From NCBI GenBank assembly GCA_027450105.1, contig DAIDKJ010000001.1, positions 1-41,396 of the forward strand: a DNA stretch of 41,396 nt, written 5' to 3'. The notes under the pieces were generated by a model. That model did no database searches. It was not told where the DNA came from and was given only the letters and a program-made list of their open reading frames with translations. This DNA comes from Ferrovum sp. (GTDB lineage Bacteria > Pseudomonadota > Gammaproteobacteria > Burkholderiales > Ferrovaceae). The position numbers were made by a program, and so were the translations under genes. The number at the start of each line of letters is the position of its first letter. The first letter of the stretch is position 1. This document shows, piece by piece, positions 16,142 to 24,837 of this stretch.

Positions 16142-17436
16142 ATATCACGATGCTCAAGAATGGACTTATCATGGCCATGGCACTGGCACCCATGGGCATT
16201 TTAACGATAAAGCACTGGATGGATGGCTTATTCATATTGTCCTCGCTCATTTCCATCGTTATTCTAATATCAAGAAAATCTCTCACAGATCACGCTAATC
16301 TGCTTGATATCGTGCGTCAGCCATGGGTCCTTGCTATCTGCCTTGCCATGACAGCGCCCTTTTTGGCCGTTTTGATCAGCCAAGCCATCCGACAGGAGTT
16401 TGAATTATCAAATTTCGATTCTCCATTGAGGTTTTTATTGGCAATACCAATAATTATTGCCTTGCTGGCAACCCATAAAAACCACGTTTTAAAACTGAAT
16501 TATATATTTCCATGCGCCTTGTTATTTACCTTTGTGACGATGCCGTTACTGCCACATAGTGGTTGGTCCGTGGCTCAACCTGGCAGGATGACCAGTTATT
16601 TTGTCGACCCATTGACCTTTGGCAGAATCTCACTCGAGTTGGCTTTAATAGGCTTATTCATTCCATTGGCATCTGCTGATGATAATCAATACCGACGTTT
16701 GTTGATTGCTCTCGTCAGGATTTGTGCCTTGATGTGTGGCTTGATTTTATCCATTCACTCAGGGAGCCGCACTGGATGGCTTGCTGTGCCATTTATCACC
16801 TTGCTTGCGGTGCTGTATTTTTACAGGGTTTCACGGGCCAAAGGGATTCTGCTGTCATTAATCGTTATGGGTGCTTTGGGATACGCGTCGATGCATATGA
16901 ATACCACCATGAGCCGCAGATTTGAGCTGGCCCTGCAGGAGTTCAAAGCCTACCAATGGAATGCAATGAATCAGGATGCCTCGGTTCCCATGAGAATCTC
17001 GTTTGCTCGTATCGGGATTGATTTATTTGAACTCAAGCCAATTGCAGGATGGGGAGATCATGGGTTTAAAGATGAGATAAATGATGAAAAAATGAAAGTC
17101 TATAGCAGTGAATTTACTAGACACTATGTTTTGACGGCCGGATTCCATAATGAGTTGATTACCAATATGGTGCGTTCGGGTGTGTGGGGAATGCTGTCTA
17201 CGTTGCTCATATTCCTTATGCCACTGTTCTATTTTTCCAGGCAATGGGCACAACGCAAGGAAGATATTTACGCATTGTGTGGAATATGTTTCATTGTGTT
17301 CGAAGTTGCTTCCAGTCTGAGCACTGAAGTTACAAATTTGAAATTTACTGCTGCCTATTACGCTTATAATATTGTCTTGTTATTTTTTCAGTCCTATCGT
17401 TTTGGCAAAGGCTCCAATGATTTATCTTCCTGTTGA
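16138..17436 (+). CDS. O-antigen ligase / Wzy_C family membrane protein
   Basis: A 432-residue polytopic membrane protein of the O-antigen ligase (WaaL) / polymerase (Wzy) superfamily. It has about eleven or twelve hydrophobic helices. In the large periplasmic part, HSGSRTGWLAVPF resembles the conserved arginine block and GFHNELITNMVRSGVWG resembles the family HN-x-x-L...G block. The family attaches or polymerises undecaprenyl-linked glycans on the periplasmic face; ligase and polymerase cannot be told apart here. The ATG at 16138 overlaps the acyltransferase stop and was preferred to an open extension back to 16033. Like its partner it is AT-rich. No Wzx flippase or polymerisation partner is seen in the window. 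Confidence 0.85.
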   Translation: MNITMLKNGLIMAMALAPMGILTIKHWMDGLFILSSLISIVILISRKSLTDHANLLDIVRQPWVLAICLAMTAPFLAVLISQAIRQEFELSNFDSPLRFLLAIPIIIALLATHKNHVLKLNYIFPCALLFTFVTMPLLPHSGWSVAQPGRMTSYFVDPLTFGRISLELALIGLFIPLASADDNQYRRLLIALVRICALMCGLILSIHSGSRTGWLAVPFITLLAVLYFYRVSRAKGILLSLIVMGALGYASMHMNTTMSRRFELALQEFKAYQWNAMNQDASVPMRISFARIGIDLFELKPIAGWGDHGFKDEINDEKMKVYSSEFTRHYVLTAGFHNELITNMVRSGVWGMLSTLLIFLMPLFYFSRQWAQRKEDIYALCGICFIVFEVASSLSTEVTNLKFTAAYYAYNIVLLFFQSYRFGKGSNDLSSC

Positions 17437-17483
17437 CTAAACTCCAGAAACAACAGACATCGGATCTTCAAAACCCACATCTT

Positions 17484-19094
17484 CTAGAATTGGTTGAAAA
17501 ACTCACGTGCGGCAATGGTGCAATACGGTGCAATGGCGTTATGATAGCCCTCTTCCTTCAAAAGCAGCATCATGGAATTCAACGGATTATGATATTCATG
17601 GGCAATGAAGTCGTTTCTCAACATTTTTCCCATCAAGCGCATCCTTTCATTTGTTTTTTCATCAAACCCAGTACTGTTCCAATTTGAGATGGCATCTGCA
17701 CTGTCCAAATTCAGCGTACCAAAGCGTATGGTTCGATGGGTGTGTTTTTGTTGGCTTCTGAGCATGGCTTGCATGGTAGCTGCGCCTTGGTCCCAGAATA
17801 CTTCAGGATCCTTTTGGGCACCACATAGCAAAAGCGGCATGCGCGGCATATAGTTTCGCAGGTCGTTTTTCTTTAAATCCTGACGCATGGGGTTGAGAGG
17901 TCGATCCGCTTGATAGGGCACTTGTCTGGTGAAATCCGGGCGGGAGCCATCTGGCGGCGCAGCGCCATCTGGATGCTGACGGACATCAGAAAGATAGGAA
18001 GCTCTAAAAGTAGATCGCACCAAATAGTTGATGGGATCAAACTCAATGGAATTCATCAAATCCTGGCTCAGGATATCAGGATGTTCAAATCCGGTGGGAG
18101 GTGATTGAAATAGTGCGGTCATCGGAATTTGCTTGTGTTCAACCAGTGATCCAAACCCCGCACGCGGTAAAATTTCAGGAAATAGGGTCACTGATCCGGA
18201 AAACCGAGGGTTTAACAGGAGCGATAAATCAATATTGCCATGCACCATATGGGCATAGGAATTGGCAACCATGGACAGATAAACCGTTGCGCCAAGACTG
18301 GCATGGCCTAAAAAGATTTCGTCAGCCTCCGCTGCCAGAGCGTAGGGGCCTGACAAGCCGGCCCCCGCAGTGGCTGGGCGTTTTTGCTGATCCAATGCCC
18401 GCAAAGTGGCTAGCGCAACATAGCCTCCCTGAGAGTATCCGGTAACGAATAATTGGCTATTGGGCCAACTGGGCCCTTTGAGTAAGGCTAATAGCTGCTG
18501 TCCGGCATTCAGCGCATCCAGCATATCCCGGGACTGCTGAGCGCCATTCAGGTAAGGTGCATAGGATAGTGTTGAACGGTCGTATCCGGCATAGTTGGGC
18601 GCAATGACCAGATAGCCTTGAGCAGCAAAGATGAGCGCGATGCTCCTGGCGGAGCGGAGGGCGGGATTACTTGGGCTGTCGACCGCAGACAGATCCTCGC
18701 GTCGGTCGATGGCCGTTCCATGAGCATACAGAACCAGCGGTCTGGGCCCTTTGCAGACATTGTCCAGACCGCTGGGTATGAACAGTGCTGCTGTGGCATT
18801 GGTGGGTTCACCCAGGCCGCCGATGGTGGCATATTCGTACTTGATAACGGCAATGGCGCAACGCGGGGCTTTGATCCATTCTTGTTGATCTGGTGGATAA
18901 CGTGAAAGCCAATCTTCAGTCATGCCATAGGTGGATTTGGCCGTGACATTGCGCCACGAGATGAGCGTATTCGTGGTTCCGCTCAAGTGCGGTATCACTG
19001 GAGGCATGCCGGCGGCTTGCAGCTGTGAGCTGCAGCACAGACTCAGGCAAACCAGCAGGAAAGCGGCCATGCGGCCGTTACACAGAAGGCGCAC
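17484..19094 (-). CDS. exported alpha/beta hydrolase (secretory lipase-like)
   Basis: A 536-residue extracytoplasmic hydrolase of unknown substrate, with esterase, lipase or peptidase activity all possible. A signal peptide is seen (MAAFLLVCLSLCCSS, cleavage probably after LQAA). The oxyanion segment is LVLYAHGTAIDRR, followed by YLVIAPNYAGYD. The nucleophile elbow is GYSQGGYVAL, with Ser near residue 221. A candidate acid lies in LLLCGAQKDPEVF and a candidate His in EEGYHNAIAPYC near the C-terminus. The start could be GTG 19092-19094 or ATG 19068-19070. It lies 66 bases after the flavin reductase on the same strand and converges on the O-antigen ligase gene. The resemblance to fungal-type secretory lipases is limited to the fold and elbow. 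Confidence 0.82.
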   Translation of the reverse strand: MRLLCNGRMAAFLLVCLSLCCSSQLQAAGMPPVIPHLSGTTNTLISWRNVTAKSTYGMTEDWLSRYPPDQQEWIKAPRCAIAVIKYEYATIGGLGEPTNATAALFIPSGLDNVCKGPRPLVLYAHGTAIDRREDLSAVDSPSNPALRSARSIALIFAAQGYLVIAPNYAGYDRSTLSYAPYLNGAQQSRDMLDALNAGQQLLALLKGPSWPNSQLFVTGYSQGGYVALATLRALDQQKRPATAGAGLSGPYALAAEADEIFLGHASLGATVYLSMVANSYAHMVHGNIDLSLLLNPRFSGSVTLFPEILPRAGFGSLVEHKQIPMTALFQSPPTGFEHPDILSQDLMNSIEFDPINYLVRSTFRASYLSDVRQHPDGAAPPDGSRPDFTRQVPYQADRPLNPMRQDLKKNDLRNYMPRMPLLLCGAQKDPEVFWDQGAATMQAMLRSQQKHTHRTIRFGTLNLDSADAISNWNSTGFDEKTNERMRLMGKMLRNDFIAHEYHNPLNSMMLLLKEEGYHNAIAPYCTIAAREFFNQF

Positions 19095-19160
19095 TGACCT
19101 GTTCTCCGCGTGAACCAGCGTTATGTTCGCGGGTTAATCTGCAGTGTATTCTGAAGCGTC

Positions 19161-20174
19161 TCAAGTGGAAGGCGTGAACGGGTCAGAATAGAATTCTTCT
19201 GCGGGGAGATTGCGCAGCGTGGTGAATGCTTTGAATCCTGACTCCACCATAATGGGCGCTCCGCAAGCATAGACCTGATAACCGGACAGGTCAGAAAAAT
19301 CATCCAGAATGGCTTGGTGAACCAAACCTGTGCGTCCAGACCAAGGTTGTTCCGGGTTACGGTCAGACAGAACGGGAATGAAGGTGAACTCATTTCCCGA
19401 GGACTCCCATTGACTGGCCAGATCAGCCAGATAGAGATCTGTTTGGCTGCGGACCCCCCAATACAATTTCATGGGCCGTTTGATATTGCGGTGACGGGCG
19501 TATTCCACGATGCCTTTGATGGGGGCAAAACCGGTCGCTCCTGCCATCAGAATGATGGGTTTGTCAGAGTCTTCACGCAAGAAAAAAGTGCCGAGTGGCC
19601 CTTCGAAGCGCAATATGGATTTTTCTTTGAGCTCATTGAACACGAAGTTAGAGAAGTTTCCTCCCGGATAATGTCGGATATGTAGCTCGAGGAACTCCTT
19701 GTCTTGAGGGGCGTTGGCCAAAGAAAAACTGCGTCTTTTGCCATCTTTTAGAAGAAAGTCGATATATTGCCCTGCCATGAATTCGAATTTTTCAGTTGCT
19801 GGTAGTTTTAGGCGCAGAATGACCACATCGTGATTGGGGCGCAGAATGGATTCCACCCTGCAAGGCAACTTCTTGATCTGGATATCCTTGAAACCGCTCA
19901 CTTCCCTGGCTTCTATCACGATGTCACCCAAGGGTTTTGCGCAGCAAAACAGGGTTTTACCGGCGGCGATGTCTTCTGGGCCAAGGGCGGTGGATTGATA
20001 GTTGCCATGGTCTACGGAACCGCTGAGGACCTTCCCTTTGCAACTGCCGCAGGCTCCACTACGGCATCCGAAAGGAAGGCCTACGCCCTCACGTAATGCG
20101 GCCTGGAGAATGGTTTCGCCTTCATGGGCGCTGAATTGGTGACCACTGGGCTGAATGGTGACATGAACGGACAT
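19161..20174 (-). CDS. 2Fe-2S ferredoxin / FAD-NAD(P) reductase (AscD-like)
   Basis: A 337-residue soluble electron-transfer flavoprotein. The N-terminal ferredoxin domain has Cys37, Cys42 and Cys45 in CRSGACGSCKGKV, with the fourth ligand at Cys77 or 78 (LFCCAKP). The reductase part carries the FAD motif RRSFSLANAP and the nicotinamide motif IILMAGATGFAPIKG. The C-terminus has YACGAPIMVESG. Databases often call such proteins CDP-6-deoxy-delta-3,4-glucoseen reductase, but no dehydrase partner is nearby, so that name is not supported. The same fold serves as reductase for many oxygenases. ATG 20174 has AGGA seven bases upstream, and the start is divergent from the SDR gene with only 34 bases between. 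Confidence 0.9.
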   Translation of the reverse strand: MSVHVTIQPSGHQFSAHEGETILQAALREGVGLPFGCRSGACGSCKGKVLSGSVDHGNYQSTALGPEDIAAGKTLFCCAKPLGDIVIEAREVSGFKDIQIKKLPCRVESILRPNHDVVILRLKLPATEKFEFMAGQYIDFLLKDGKRRSFSLANAPQDKEFLELHIRHYPGGNFSNFVFNELKEKSILRFEGPLGTFFLREDSDKPIILMAGATGFAPIKGIVEYARHRNIKRPMKLYWGVRSQTDLYLADLASQWESSGNEFTFIPVLSDRNPEQPWSGRTGLVHQAILDDFSDLSGYQVYACGAPIMVESGFKAFTTLRNLPAEEFYSDPFTPST

Positions 20175-20208
20175 GTTTTTTCCTGAATGACTGCTAGAAT
20201 TTAACGAT

Positions 20209-21114
20209 ATGCAACGATGGCTGATAATTGGTTCGGGAGATGTGGCACAGCGCATGGTGGAACGCCTGCGAAGACCACAGCAGCTCTTTTGTCTTTGCCG
20301 CGATGAGGACAGCGCGATGCGCTGGCGGCGCTTGGGCGCGATTCCGTTGCGCGGCGATTTGGATCAACCGGCAACATTGAAACGATTGGCTGGGTTGGCA
20401 TCCGTTGTATTCCATTTTGCTCCACCGCCATTGGTCGGGCTGAAAGACACTCGCACACGGCATTTGATTGCAGCGCTGTCGCAAGGGAAAAGTCTACCAC
20501 AGAGCCTGATCTATATCAGTACCACAGGAGTATATGGCGATTGCCAGGGACAGCAGATCGATGAGGCACGTCCGGTTGAACCCCTGACGGAGAGGGCCAA
20601 ACGTCGTGTGGATGCAGAACAGGAACTACGACGCTTCGGACGACAGACGGGGTGTCGTATCGTGATTTTACGGGCTCCCGGAATTTATGCGGCAGAACGC
20701 TTGCCCTTGGGGAGGCTGCGTCAAACTGTGGCGGTGCCGCTGGAATCACAGGACCCCTGGACCAATCATATCCATGCGCTGGATTTAGCGCAGGCTGCTT
20801 GGCGCGCACAGTGGAAGGGAGGGAGTCAGCGCGTTTATAACGTGGTGGATGATACCCGCATGAGATTGGGAGATTTTTACACCTTGTTGGCACGGCATTT
20901 CGGTTTTCAGCCCCCTTCCCGACTGTCTTTGGAGGCGCTTCGTTTGCACGTGGGAGAAATGAACTGGAGTTTCATGAGGGAATCCAGGCAAATAGAAAAC
21001 CATCGAATCAAACGGGAATTCTCCCTCACGTGGTACTATCCTTCGGTCAGTGGTTTTTTAGCGACCTTGTCAGGCACTGCGCCGGAGCTTTGTGGTACGA
21101 ATAAAAGCGTCTAA
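20209..21114 (+). CDS. NAD(P)-dependent epimerase/dehydratase-like SDR protein
   Basis: A 301-residue extended short-chain dehydrogenase-like protein (YeeZ-type). The nucleotide-binding turn at the N-terminus is WLIIGSGDVAQRM, where the third Gly of the usual GxxGxxG is Ala. ISTTGVYGDCQGQ follows near residue 105. The usual catalytic YxxxK is not obvious, so enzymatic activity is uncertain. The region VPLESQDPWTNHIHALDLAQ is the sugar-epimerase-like substrate segment. The gene is divergent from the flavin reductase and precedes aroQ by 51 bases. A TAGAAT at 20195-20200 could be a -10, but it sits only eight bases before the ATG. The physiological substrate is unknown. Confidence 0.82.
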   Translation: MQRWLIIGSGDVAQRMVERLRRPQQLFCLCRDEDSAMRWRRLGAIPLRGDLDQPATLKRLAGLASVVFHFAPPPLVGLKDTRTRHLIAALSQGKSLPQSLIYISTTGVYGDCQGQQIDEARPVEPLTERAKRRVDAEQELRRFGRQTGCRIVILRAPGIYAAERLPLGRLRQTVAVPLESQDPWTNHIHALDLAQAAWRAQWKGGSQRVYNVVDDTRMRLGDFYTLLARHFGFQPPSRLSLEALRLHVGEMNWSFMRESRQIENHRIKREFSLTWYYPSVSGFLATLSGTAPELCGTNKSV

Positions 21115-21165
21115 CTTCGTTAAAAAACTGGACAACTCCTGCAATAGTGGGGGAAAATTTCGTCC

Positions 21166-21618
21166 ATGCACAACATTCTGGTCCTGCACGGGCCCAATTT
21201 GAATTTACTGGGAAGCCGCGAACCTGCGATCTACGGCTCCGTTACTTTGGCGGATATCGATGCCAGACTGACTGCACTGGCCCAAAACAAGGGTGGGGTC
21301 GTCCACTCTTTCCAGAGTAATTGGGAAGGGGCTCTGATCGATCGTATCCACGAGGCCCGCAGGGATGGGACTGAAGCCCTGTTGATCAATCCCGGAGGCC
21401 TTACTCATACCAGCGTTTCTTTGCGTGATGCTTTGGTGGCAGTTGGTCTTCCATTTATCGAGGTGCATCTGTCAAATGTTCATGCACGTGAGTCCTTTCG
21501 CCATCAATCCTACCTTTCTGCTTGTGCCATAGGAGTGATTACCGGCCTGGGGGTACGGAGTTATGAGTTGGCTCTCGACTATTTGCTGGAATTAAAGGGG
21601 TCACATGGATCTACGTAA
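21166..21618 (+). CDS. aroQ: type II 3-dehydroquinate dehydratase
   Basis: Third step of the shikimate pathway, dehydrating 3-dehydroquinate to 3-dehydroshikimate. The 150-residue protein has the normal length of this dodecameric enzyme. Motifs are LVLHGPNLNLLGSREPAIYG (with the catalytic Tyr in the flexible lid), INPGGLTHTSVSLRDAL and the catalytic His region EVHLSNVHARESFRHQSYLS. The loop usually written FQSNHEG reads FQSNWEG. The ATG at 21166 gives the standard N-terminus. Its 3' end overlaps the accB start by 14 bases. The aroQ-accB-accC order is common in proteobacteria. Confidence 0.96.
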   Translation: MHNILVLHGPNLNLLGSREPAIYGSVTLADIDARLTALAQNKGGVVHSFQSNWEGALIDRIHEARRDGTEALLINPGGLTHTSVSLRDALVAVGLPFIEVHLSNVHARESFRHQSYLSACAIGVITGLGVRSYELALDYLLELKGSHGST

Positions 21619-22081
21619 ACTTAAAAAACTCATCGATCTGGTGCAAGAGTCGGGTATTGCCGAACTGGAAATTACCGAAGGTGAAGAAAAGGTCCGAATT
21701 GCCAAGGCTTCTCCTGCAAATCAGTCGTTCATGGCAGCGCCGCACATGATTCATGCGTATGCACCACAGGCTCCCGCAGGGCCCACACCCACCGTGGAGG
21801 CGCCTGCACCGGCTGACAAGCCAACCATGGAAGAAGAGGGTCATGTGGTCAAATCACCCATGGTGGGGACGTTTTATCGCTCTCCCTCACCTGGGGCGCC
21901 CGCATTTGTGGAAATTGGGCAAAGTGTCTCCGAGGGGCAAACGCTGTGTATCATCGAGGCCATGAAATTGCTCAACGAAATCGAATCCGATGTGTCAGGA
22001 AGCATCAAGCGGATTTTGGTGGACAACGGGCAGCCGATCGAATACGGACAGCCCTTGTTCATCGTGGCTACCGCCTCATAG
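21605..22081 (+). CDS. accB: acetyl-CoA carboxylase biotin carboxyl carrier protein
   Basis: A 158-residue carrier that shuttles carboxyl groups between biotin carboxylase and carboxyltransferase in the first step of fatty-acid synthesis. The N-terminal interaction region opens MDLRKLKKLIDLVQESGIAE. A Pro- and Ala-rich linker (about residues 45-80) and the C-terminal biotinyl domain follow. The biotinylated lysine is Lys121 in EAMKL, and the domain starts VVKSPMVGTFYRSPSPGAP. It overlaps the aroQ end and is twelve bases before accC, so the pair is co-transcribed. Confidence 0.97.
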   Translation: MDLRKLKKLIDLVQESGIAELEITEGEEKVRIAKASPANQSFMAAPHMIHAYAPQAPAGPTPTVEAPAPADKPTMEEEGHVVKSPMVGTFYRSPSPGAPAFVEIGQSVSEGQTLCIIEAMKLLNEIESDVSGSIKRILVDNGQPIEYGQPLFIVATAS

Positions 22082-22093
22082 ATAACGACGACC

Positions 22094-23443
22094 ATGTTTG
22101 AGAAAATTCTCATTGCCAACCGGGGCGAAATTGCGCTGCGCGTGCTGCGCGCATGTCGCGAGTTGGGCATTAAAACCGTGGCCGTACATTCGGAGGCGGA
22201 TGCTGATGCCAAGTCTGTGGTGTTGGCCGATGAATCCGTGTGTATTGGCCCTCCCCCTTCGCAACTGAGCTATCTCAATATTCCTGCCATCATCGCATCG
22301 GCTGAAGTGACCGGGGCTGAGGCCATTCATCCGGGATATGGGTTTCTTTCGGAAAATGCCGATTTTGCCGAACGGGTTGAAAATAGCGGATTTGTTTTCA
22401 TTGGGCCGCGGGCCGAAACCATTCGCCTGATGGGTGACAAGATCTGCGCAAAGAGTGCCATGAAAGCCGCCGGTGTTCCAGTTGTTCCAGGATCTGAGGG
22501 ACAGTTACCGGAAGATCCCAAGGAGCTTAAAAAAATTGCCTCAGAGATCGGCTATCCTGTGTTGATCAAGGCAGCGGCCGGTGGGGGTGGTCGTGGCATG
22601 CGTGTGGTGGATAAGGAAGAGGACCTGTTGTCATCTCTGGACCTGACACGTGGTGAGGCCCGTGCCGCCTTTGGCAATGATACGGTCTACATGGAAAAGT
22701 ATCTTAGCCAGCCGCGGCATATCGAAATTCAGGTCTTGTCCGATGAGCACGGCAATGCCATCTATCTGGGCGAGCGCGATTGCTCCATGCAGCGGCGGCA
22801 TCAGAAGATCATCGAGGAAGCACCGGCTCCGGGGCTTACCGAAAAAATGCGTCAAAGAATCGGTGAAAGCTGCGTTGCCGCGTGCAAACGAATCAAGTAT
22901 CGGGGTGCTGGAACATTTGAGTTTCTTTATGAAAACGGTGAATTCTATTTCATCGAGATGAACACGCGAGTGCAGGTGGAACACCCGGTGACCGAGTTGA
23001 TCACGGGTGTGGATATCGTCCAGGAGCAAATCCGGATTGCGGCCGGCGAAAAATTGGCCATTCGCCAAAAGGACGTTCTGTTGCGAGGGCATGCCCTGGA
23101 ATGCCGAATCAATGCCGAAGACCCTTTTACCTTCATTCCCTCACCCGGGCGGATTACCCAATATCATGCACCGGGTGGACCAGGTACCCGGGTAGACTCA
23201 CACATCTACCATAACTATTTCGTTCCTCCTTACTATGACTCCCTGATTGCCAAGGTGCTGACCCACGGTGCAACCCGAGAGCAGGCGCTAGCCCGAATGC
23301 GTATCGCACTGTCCGAGATGGTGGTGGAAGGCATCAAAACAAACATTCCCTTGCATCAGCAACTGTTGATGGATAAGGAATTCATGAAGGGCGGTACCAG
23401 CATCCACTATCTGGAAGAAAAGCTGGCAAAAAGCAAGTTGTAA
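22094..23443 (+). CDS. accC: acetyl-CoA carboxylase, biotin carboxylase subunit
   Basis: ATP-grasp enzyme that carboxylates biotin on AccB with bicarbonate. The 449-residue length is normal. It opens MFEKILIANRGEIALRVLRA. The Gly-rich ATP loop is AAAGGGGRGMRVV. It has YLGERDCSMQRRHQKIIEEA and the catalytic region FIEMNTRVQVEHPVTE. All expected motifs are intact. It lies directly after accB and two bases before prmA, and probably shares one transcript with them. AccA and AccD are not in the window. Confidence 0.98.
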   Translation: MFEKILIANRGEIALRVLRACRELGIKTVAVHSEADADAKSVVLADESVCIGPPPSQLSYLNIPAIIASAEVTGAEAIHPGYGFLSENADFAERVENSGFVFIGPRAETIRLMGDKICAKSAMKAAGVPVVPGSEGQLPEDPKELKKIASEIGYPVLIKAAAGGGGRGMRVVDKEEDLLSSLDLTRGEARAAFGNDTVYMEKYLSQPRHIEIQVLSDEHGNAIYLGERDCSMQRRHQKIIEEAPAPGLTEKMRQRIGESCVAACKRIKYRGAGTFEFLYENGEFYFIEMNTRVQVEHPVTELITGVDIVQEQIRIAAGEKLAIRQKDVLLRGHALECRINAEDPFTFIPSPGRITQYHAPGGPGTRVDSHIYHNYFVPPYYDSLIAKVLTHGATREQALARMRIALSEMVVEGIKTNIPLHQQLLMDKEFMKGGTSIHYLEEKLAKSKL

Positions 23444-23445
23444 TC

Positions 23446-24363
23446 ATGGCCTGGAAGCGTGTCATCATTGAAGTCTCCAGCGGGGAGGCGGAAGCGCTTT
23501 CCGATGCGCTGATGGCCTGTGGCGCTCTGGCCGCCAGCATTGAACAGAATCTGGCCATTGCGGGAGAGTGGGAACTCTTTGGTGAGCCCGGTGAACGGGT
23601 TGCAGCGCTTTGGCCCCATTGTCTGGTGGATGCGCTGCTCCCTCTGGAACGGGATGAAAACCCGCTGATTCATCAAGCCCTGGAACTGAGCGGGATTCGG
23701 GATATGCCTGCCTGGCAGGTTGACGTGGTGGCTGATCAGGATTGGGTGCGCTTGACCCAAAGCCAGTTTGATCCCATCGAAGTGCGGCCAAAACTCTGGA
23801 TTGTTCCAACCTGGCACCAACCGCCAGACCCTCATGCGGTGAACATCCGCCTCGATCCGGGACAGGCTTTTGGTACCGGAAGCCATCCGACCACACAATT
23901 ATGTTTGCGCTGGTTGGCCGAGCATCCTGCTTTGTCCCAGGAGTCCTTGCTGGATTATGGTTGTGGTTCTGGAATCCTGGCTATTGCCGCCAGCCTGCTG
24001 GGGGCAAACCCAGTGGTGGGAGTGGATATCGATCCGGTGGCGGTAGAAACGGCCTGCGCCAATGGGCTCAGAAATCAGGCTTCTTGCGTGTTTCTACTGC
24101 CATCACAACTCTCCACAGCCACACCCTTTGATGGGATCGTGGCCAATATTTTGTCAGCCCCTCTGATCATGCTGGCACCCTTGTTGATGCAATATCTCAA
24201 ACCAGGAGGTTGGATCACCCTGTCGGGAATATTGACGCGCCAGTCTGACAAGGTCATTGCAGCCTATGCGCCCCATTGCGCCCTTCAAGTCGTGGGCAAG
24301 TCTGACGGTTGGGTTTGTTTGTCAGGCTTCCGGATTGCATCCAAGCGCAGTCCAAAAACCTGA
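23446..24363 (+). CDS. prmA: ribosomal protein L11 methyltransferase
   Basis: S-adenosylmethionine-dependent enzyme that trimethylates several amino groups of ribosomal protein L11. The product is 305 residues. The N-terminal substrate domain opens MAWKRVIIEVSSGEAEALSD. The methyltransferase domain has DPGQAFGTGSHPTTQLCLRW, the SAM loop LLDYGCGSGILAIAAS and the family block VANILSAPL. It begins two bases after accC, so it is probably translated from the same message. The end of this operon is marked by an 87-base gap before gcvH. Confidence 0.96.
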   Translation: MAWKRVIIEVSSGEAEALSDALMACGALAASIEQNLAIAGEWELFGEPGERVAALWPHCLVDALLPLERDENPLIHQALELSGIRDMPAWQVDVVADQDWVRLTQSQFDPIEVRPKLWIVPTWHQPPDPHAVNIRLDPGQAFGTGSHPTTQLCLRWLAEHPALSQESLLDYGCGSGILAIAASLLGANPVVGVDIDPVAVETACANGLRNQASCVFLLPSQLSTATPFDGIVANILSAPLIMLAPLLMQYLKPGGWITLSGILTRQSDKVIAAYAPHCALQVVGKSDGWVCLSGFRIASKRSPKT

Positions 24364-24415
24364 AACGGGCCTGTGCACTGCGGGGTGAAGGTGACGAAAT
24401 GGGAGGAGGATCAGT

Positions 24416-24421
24416 TATACT
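24416..24421 (+). promoter_or_regulatory. possible -10 box before gcvH
   Basis: TATACT lies 30 bases before the gcvH start in the 87-base prmA-gcvH gap. GTGACG at 24391-24396 is a poor -35 with 19-base spacing. Position suits a promoter for gcvH-tpx, but the match is modest. Confidence 0.3.
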
Positions 24422-24450
24422 GCGCTGAACCTTCACCTGGAGCCGGTGCC

Positions 24451-24828
24451 ATGTCCGATCCTGACGACCGAAAATATACCCCAACCCACCTGTGGGTTTT
24501 GCCGGAGCAATCTGGCGATCTTCTGGTAGGCATTACGGATTTTGCCCAGAACCAATTGGGAGATATTCTGTTTGTTCAACTTCCCTGCGTGGGCCAGGTT
24601 CTTGCAGCTCAAGCGTCTTGCGCTGTCGTGGAGTCGGTCAAATCGGCCTCCGATATTCAGGCCCCGCTAGCGGGGGTGGTATCGGGGGTAAACGCAGCGC
24701 TTTGTGAAACCCCTGAAGTACTTAATACCCTGCCGTACGACAACTGGTTGTTTAAACTGCATCCTGCCAACCCGGCAGAGGTTGCGCAGCTGCTCACTGT
24801 CGAGCAATATCACGCATTCATGGAATAG
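24451..24828 (+). CDS. gcvH: glycine cleavage system H protein
   Basis: A 125-residue lipoyl carrier protein. The lipoylated lysine is Lys64 in VVESVKSASDI, within the typical hammerhead fold (DFAQNQLGDILFVQLP before it, ETPEVLNTLPYDNWLFKL after it). In the complete system it passes the aminomethyl group between the P and T proteins, but neither gcvT nor gcvP is near. A stand-alone H protein can also act in lipoate relay. ATG 24451 is preceded by TGGAG at good spacing; the frame is open to 24373, but that segment is the promoter region. Compared with E. coli GcvH (129 residues) the length is normal. It is followed nine bases later by tpx. Confidence 0.92.
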   Translation: MSDPDDRKYTPTHLWVLPEQSGDLLVGITDFAQNQLGDILFVQLPCVGQVLAAQASCAVVESVKSASDIQAPLAGVVSGVNAALCETPEVLNTLPYDNWLFKLHPANPAEVAQLLTVEQYHAFME

Positions 24829-24837
24829 GAGAACAAC

